Below, in pieces: positions 5,024 through 8,139 of a stretch of 8,139 nt of DNA (positions are counted from its first letter, which is position 1; every line of letters starts with the position of its first letter). The position numbers were made by a program, and so were the translations under genes. The stretch spans positions 1-8,139 of the forward strand of contig CABGHG010000071.1 of the NCBI GenBank assembly GCA_902158735.1, read 5' to 3'. The notes under the pieces were generated by a model, which was given only the letters and a program-made list of their open reading frames with translations, had not been told where the DNA came from and searched no databases. The stretch is from Candidatus Methanolliviera sp. GoM_oil (GTDB taxonomy: Archaea > Halobacteriota > Methanoliparia > Methanoliparales > Methanoliparaceae).

Positions 5024-7489
5024 TCAGGCAGTAGCGATCTCATCAACTTTCTTCTTTTGCGCTTTCTTCTTTTTCTTCTTAGAAAAGACCTCTTTTGCCT
5101 TCTCTATATCCTCCTTGCTAACGTTATCTATAATCTTTTGCATCTCCCTTACCTTCTCTGCAAACTTCTCACCCTCTGCCGCACTCACCCAGACTAGTTG
5201 CAGGCGCTCTTTGTCAAGCCCCTGTTTCTCCATCTTCTTCCATAACCTATTGATTCTCTTCTCCGTCTGGTAGTTGGCGTCTATGTAGTGGCAGTCGCCA
5301 AGGTGGCAACCAGCAACGAGCACCGCGGCGACTCCCCGTTTGAATGCGTGCTCAACGAATTGCAGTCTTATCCTGCCAGAACACATAACCCTGATGATAC
5401 GCACACTTGTTGGGTACTGTATCCTGCTAACGCCCGCGTTATCGGCTCCGGCATAAGAACACCAGTTGCAACAGAACGCGACGATCTTCTTATCTGCATT
5501 CTCATCTGTTGCCGCATCAATCTGGGCATAAATCTGATCATCCGTAAAATGACGGGATATTATAGCACCTTGCGGACATTCAGCGCCGCAAGTACCACAT
5601 CCCGAACATGCCGCCTCGATCACCTCTGCTTTCTTTGTCTCCTCGTTCACAAAGATCGCATTGAAAGGACAAACTTTTTCGCATAATCCACAGCCAACAC
5701 ACATATCTTCAATGATCTCCGGAGTGATCGCCTCTACAGTAACCTTTCCTTTAGACATCAATATAGCCGCATGAGATGCTGCCGCCCCGGCTTCTATCAC
5801 GCTGTCTTTAATGTTTTTTGGACCCTCTGCGCATCCTGCGAAGAAGATACCCCCTGTTGGTGCATCAACAGGTTTTAGTATCGGATTGGATTCCATAAAA
5901 AAGCCATCAGATGTCTTGGATAAGTTAAAAAGCCTCTGAATTACATCGCTATCTTTTCTTGGTTGGATACCAACCGAGAGGATCACCATCTCTGTCTCAA
6001 GTTTGTATGTCTCGCTGAGCAACGTATTTTCTCCTACTATACGCAAATTGTGTGTTTTTTTGTCTTCGAATATCTGAGAGGGCAGACCACGTATGAATCT
6101 CACGCCTCTCCCTGTCACATTCTTATACAGATCCTCAAACCCCTTCCCAAATGCTCTTATATCAATATAAAAGACGTATATTTTCGTATCGGGCCAGTGT
6201 TCCTTGATCAGGAGGCTATCTTTGAGCGTGTTCATACAGCATACATTACTACAATAACGGTGCCCACTCTCCTCCGAGCGGGAACCAACGCATTGTATGA
6301 ATGCCACCGATTTTGGGATCTCCTTGTCGCTGGGTCGGAGAAGATGGCCCTTTGACGGTCCACCGGCGTTTATCAGCCGCTCAAATTCTAAAGAAGTTAT
6401 TACATTTGGACATTCAGCGTATCCGTATCTCTTTAACGGTGTGGGGTCATACGCATCAACTCCTGTTGCAATAATTATCGTACCGACTTCTAAAATTACT
6501 TCTTTCTCTTTCTGTGTGAAATCTATGGCATCACGGCCACAGATCTCTGCGCACCTATAGCACTTTATACAATGATCTATGTCGATTGTGGCTAAAGAGG
6601 GTACTGCCTGTGGGAACGGCATGTATATGGCAGGTCTAGGGGCTATGTTGTCGTCAAACTCATTTGGAACCTCCACAGGACAGACATTGATACATTCAGC
6701 GCAACCATTGCAAAGATCCTCTGATACGTACCTTGGTCTTCTCTTGACCGTTACGGTGAAATTACCGATATAACCTTTGACATCTGTTATCTCGCTGTAC
6801 GTCAACAGCTCGATATTTGGATGTCTGCCCGCATCCGACATCTTTGGTCCTAAGATACATATAGAGCAATCTACGGTGGGGAATGTTTTATCTATCTGTG
6901 CCATTCTCCCGCCAATACTTGGTTCCTTCTCCACAATGTATGTCTTAAAACCTGCATCGCCAAGATCTTGCGCAGCCTGGATACCAGCGACACCTCCACC
7001 AACAACCAAAGCCTTTCTTATGATCGGAACCTCAAGTTCTTTTGCAGGCGCAAGTAAAGCCGCCTTTGCAGCCGCCATCTTGACAAGATCTTTTGCCTTC
7101 TCCGTGCCTTTCTCTTTCTCATACAGGTGTACCCAGCTGCACTGATCCCTGATGTTTGCCATCTCAAAGAGGTATTTGTTCAATCCTGCCTCTTCACAGG
7201 TGGTTCTAAATGTTGGCTCGTGCATACGTGGCGAGCATGACGCTACGACCACACGGTTTAAGTTGTATTCTTTTATAGCTTTCTTAATCGATTCCTGCCC
7301 CGGATCTGAGCAGGTGTATCGGTTATCCTCCGCGTACGCGACGTGTGGGAGTGTCGCCGCAAACTTGGTAACATCCTTGACATCGACGGATCCTGCTATA
7401 TTCAATCCACAATGGCAGACGAATACGCCTATTCTAACCGCATCTTCTGAGTCAGACGTTTTTTTCCTCTCCTCCACCAACTCTGCCAT
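5024..7489 (-). CDS. hdrA: Heterodisulfide reductase subunit A fused to MvhD (HdrA-MvhD)
   Basis: This is the flavin- and iron-sulfur-containing core subunit of soluble Hdr complexes, where electron bifurcation takes place. Domains in order: an HdrA N-terminal region with cysteines at 25, 27, 60 and 85; an FAD-binding fold, GGGVAGI (164-170), with the family motif CSICILGPKM (208-217); an inserted ferredoxin with CNGCAECINVCP (260-271) and CIKCYRCAEIC (307-317); the HdrA cysteine set C400, C413, C417, C418; a second flavin-fold motif GGIFFAGCAEG (546-556); and a C-terminal ferredoxin with CVGCGLCEKVCP (597-608) and CSGCGTCGAECP (628-639). Residues about 668-785 form an MvhD/FlpD-type [2Fe-2S] domain with CCNWC (673-677), CSGR (703-706) and GCHLGDCHY (727-735). 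Such fusions are known, for example HdrA2 of Methanosarcina acetivorans. The tail is lysine-rich (804-814). The ATG abuts the hdrC stop and has a strong ribosome binding site. The gene ends with tandem in-frame stops TGA-TAA. No key cysteine appears to be missing. Confidence 0.95.
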   Translation of the reverse strand: MAELVEERKKTSDSEDAVRIGVFVCHCGLNIAGSVDVKDVTKFAATLPHVAYAEDNRYTCSDPGQESIKKAIKEYNLNRVVVASCSPRMHEPTFRTTCEEAGLNKYLFEMANIRDQCSWVHLYEKEKGTEKAKDLVKMAAAKAALLAPAKELEVPIIRKALVVGGGVAGIQAAQDLGDAGFKTYIVEKEPSIGGRMAQIDKTFPTVDCSICILGPKMSDAGRHPNIELLTYSEITDVKGYIGNFTVTVKRRPRYVSEDLCNGCAECINVCPVEVPNEFDDNIAPRPAIYMPFPQAVPSLATIDIDHCIKCYRCAEICGRDAIDFTQKEKEVILEVGTIIIATGVDAYDPTPLKRYGYAECPNVITSLEFERLINAGGPSKGHLLRPSDKEIPKSVAFIQCVGSRSEESGHRYCSNVCCMNTLKDSLLIKEHWPDTKIYVFYIDIRAFGKGFEDLYKNVTGRGVRFIRGLPSQIFEDKKTHNLRIVGENTLLSETYKLETEMVILSVGIQPRKDSDVIQRLFNLSKTSDGFFMESNPILKPVDAPTGGIFFAGCAEGPKNIKDSVIEAGAAASHAAILMSKGKVTVEAITPEIIEDMCVGCGLCEKVCPFNAIFVNEETKKAEVIEAACSGCGTCGAECPQGAIISRHFTDDQIYAQIDAATDENADKKIVAFCCNWCSYAGADNAGVSRIQYPTSVRIIRVMCSGRIRLQFVEHAFKRGVAAVLVAGCHLGDCHYIDANYQTEKRINRLWKKMEKQGLDKERLQLVWVSAAEGEKFAEKVREMQKIIDNVSKEDIEKAKEVFSKKKKKKAQKKKVDEIATA
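5048..5080 (+). terminator. Possible T-rich terminator for the pgk/tRNA transcript, inside the hdrA 3' end
   Basis: The plus strand carries several T runs here (for example TTCTTCTTTTTCTTCTT ending at 5080), about 28 bases downstream of the tRNA. Archaeal transcription often stops at T-rich tracts without a hairpin, so this could end the plus-strand transcript. The same bases encode the lysine-rich tail of HdrA on the minus strand, which is a sufficient alternative explanation. Confidence 0.25.
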
Positions 7490-7912
7490 TCAATGACCTC
7501 CTTCGTCAACACTGGCGTCATCCTGCACACGGCAAAATCCCATAATGGCAGGGAGAGATCGTTTTGTCCACCATTCTTTGATTATCTCCATCGCCTTCAT
7601 AAACCCCTCAGAATAACCTTGTTCTGCCGCTATGACCCTTACCAGCAGGAAAATCTCCGGCAATCTTATTTCCTGAGGACACACTTCGCAACACTGACCG
7701 CATCCCGCACATAGCCAAATCTCATTCCCCTTTAAAACATTGTCGGGATCGAACACTATCTTTTGAAGGAGTGTCCTTGGATTATAAAAATTTGGGAGTA
7801 CCTTTGCAACAGGACAACTTGCGGTGCATCTACCACACTCATAGCAATACTTCAAATTTTCGGTCTCCAACAGCCTTTCCAGAAGCAATTCTGTTTTATC
7901 CATCATTTCCAT
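7490..7912 (-). CDS. hdrC: HdrC-like heterodisulfide reductase subunit (two [4Fe-4S] clusters)
   Basis: This 140-residue iron-sulfur protein has two classical four-cysteine motifs, CYECGRCTASCP (23-34) and CAGCGQCCEVCP (68-79), with the family segments NPRTLLQKI (44-52) and EIRLPEIFLLVR (81-92). HdrC normally passes electrons between HdrA and the catalytic HdrB. It is shorter than typical HdrC proteins of about 180 residues and lacks their extended C-terminal part. No membrane segment is visible. The stop TGA (7492-7490) directly abuts the hdrA ATG, and the end of the gene contains the hdrA ribosome binding site, so the two are probably translationally coupled. The ATG at 7912 is preceded by GTGAT with a 5-base spacer; methionines 3 and 4 are possible alternatives. 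No hdrB lies beside it in this window. It could equally be named an HdrC-like or 4Fe-4S dicluster electron-transfer subunit. Confidence 0.88.
   Translation of the reverse strand: MEMMDKTELLLERLLETENLKYCYECGRCTASCPVAKVLPNFYNPRTLLQKIVFDPDNVLKGNEIWLCAGCGQCCEVCPQEIRLPEIFLLVRVIAAEQGYSEGFMKAMEIIKEWWTKRSLPAIMGFCRVQDDASVDEGGH
7496..7503 (-). promoter_or_regulatory. Strong ribosome binding site of hdrA inside hdrC
   Basis: On the minus strand, AAGGAGGT is followed by a 6-base spacer and the hdrA ATG. It is the strongest Shine-Dalgarno match in the window and suggests high translation of the large subunit relative to its neighbours. Confidence 0.8.
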
Positions 7913-7922
7913 TGTTTATCAC

Positions 7923-8139
7923 TCAATCCAAAAATATCATCACTTTGCCTTTTACTTTTAGATATTCATCTATTGCCTTTGCAGCTCTCTTACCGGCACC
8001 CATTGCAGATATAACGGTTGCAGCCCCAGTCGCTATATCTCCCCCCGCATATACACCATCTATCGAGGTTTTTCCATCTTCATCTACGACGATCGTGCCC
8101 CTCTTGGTCGTCTCCAGCCCCTCCGTGGTGCTTGGCACC
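7923..8139 (-). CDS. GltD/NfnB-like NAD(P)-dependent flavoprotein, C-terminal part, cut by window edge
   Basis: The last 72 codons of a gene that enters from the right edge are present; its start is outside the window. The GTG at 8138 reads as an internal valine (VPSTTEGL), not as a start. The segment TKRGTIVVDEDGKTSIDGVYAGGDIATGAATVISAMGAGKRAAKAIDEYL, read in pieces, gives the family pattern: a GTIVVDE strand, GVYAGGD (FAD contact), GAATVI, and the helix AMGAGKRAAKAI. This is the characteristic C-terminus of the glutamate synthase small subunit family (GltD, archaeal GltA, NfnB, SudA), flavoproteins that take electrons from NAD(P)H or deliver them to NAD(P). Ten bases separate it from hdrC, which implies one operon, so it probably links the Hdr proteins to the nicotinamide pool. 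Which family member it is cannot be decided from this fragment. Confidence 0.85.
   Translation of the reverse strand, partial: VPSTTEGLETTKRGTIVVDEDGKTSIDGVYAGGDIATGAATVISAMGAGKRAAKAIDEYLKVKGKVMIFLD

Noticed and set aside
5021..5026. Possible selenocysteine reading of the hdrA TGA
   Set aside because: The TGA is followed at once by an in-frame TAA and then the tRNA. The expected Hdr cysteines are all encoded as cysteine.
5288..6560. Several plus-strand frames of 87-132 codons opposite hdrA
   Set aside because: They are shadows of hdrA, whose domains and cysteine motifs are continuous through this stretch. The antisense products show no recognisable family features.
7490..7492. Possible HdrC-HdrA fusion by readthrough of TGA
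   Set aside because: HdrA has its own ATG directly after the stop with a strong ribosome binding site, so ordinary coupled translation explains the layout.

Overview
The window reads as a piece of an archaeal genome. The evidence is a class I (archaeal) CCA-adding enzyme, an archaeal-type phosphoglycerate kinase, a tRNA gene without an encoded CCA end, GGTGAT-type ribosome binding sites, BRE/TATA-like promoter sequence and a heterodisulfide reductase HdrA fused to MvhD. HdrA-MvhD fusions and a compact single-domain AAA ATPase of this kind point to the methanogen / anaerobic alkane oxidiser / Archaeoglobi part of the Euryarchaeota. I cannot place it more finely from sequence alone.

Layout. 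Bases 1-346 (minus) hold the AT-rich 5' part of a gene that runs off the window and resembles the N-terminus of TnpB-like proteins of IS200/IS605-type elements. Bases 347-529 are non-coding; they carry a plausible minus-strand promoter for that gene and a short duplication at the 3' end of the next gene. Bases 530-2504 (minus) are a two-gene RNA-metabolism operon, thpR then cca. Around 2505-2597 is a divergent promoter region. Bases 2598-5020 (plus) are a compact run: AAA ATPase, phosphoglycerate kinase, tRNA-Thr(UGU). Bases 5024-8139 (minus) are a redox operon read right to left: the end of a GltD-like flavoprotein, a short HdrC-like iron-sulfur protein, and the HdrA-MvhD fusion. The plus-strand and minus-strand units converge with only three bases between the tRNA and the hdrA stop codon.

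The most unusual points are these. First, a 48-base, almost entirely self-complementary element lies in frame near the 3' end of thpR and adds 16 residues inside an otherwise recognisable conserved C-terminal motif; it looks like a small palindromic element that inserted into a coding gene. Second, the last 12 sense codons of pgk lie inside the tRNA-Thr gene, and its stop codon shares bases with the anticodon loop. Third, the redox operon pairs HdrC directly with HdrA-MvhD and a GltD-like flavoprotein, with no hdrB between or after them in this window.
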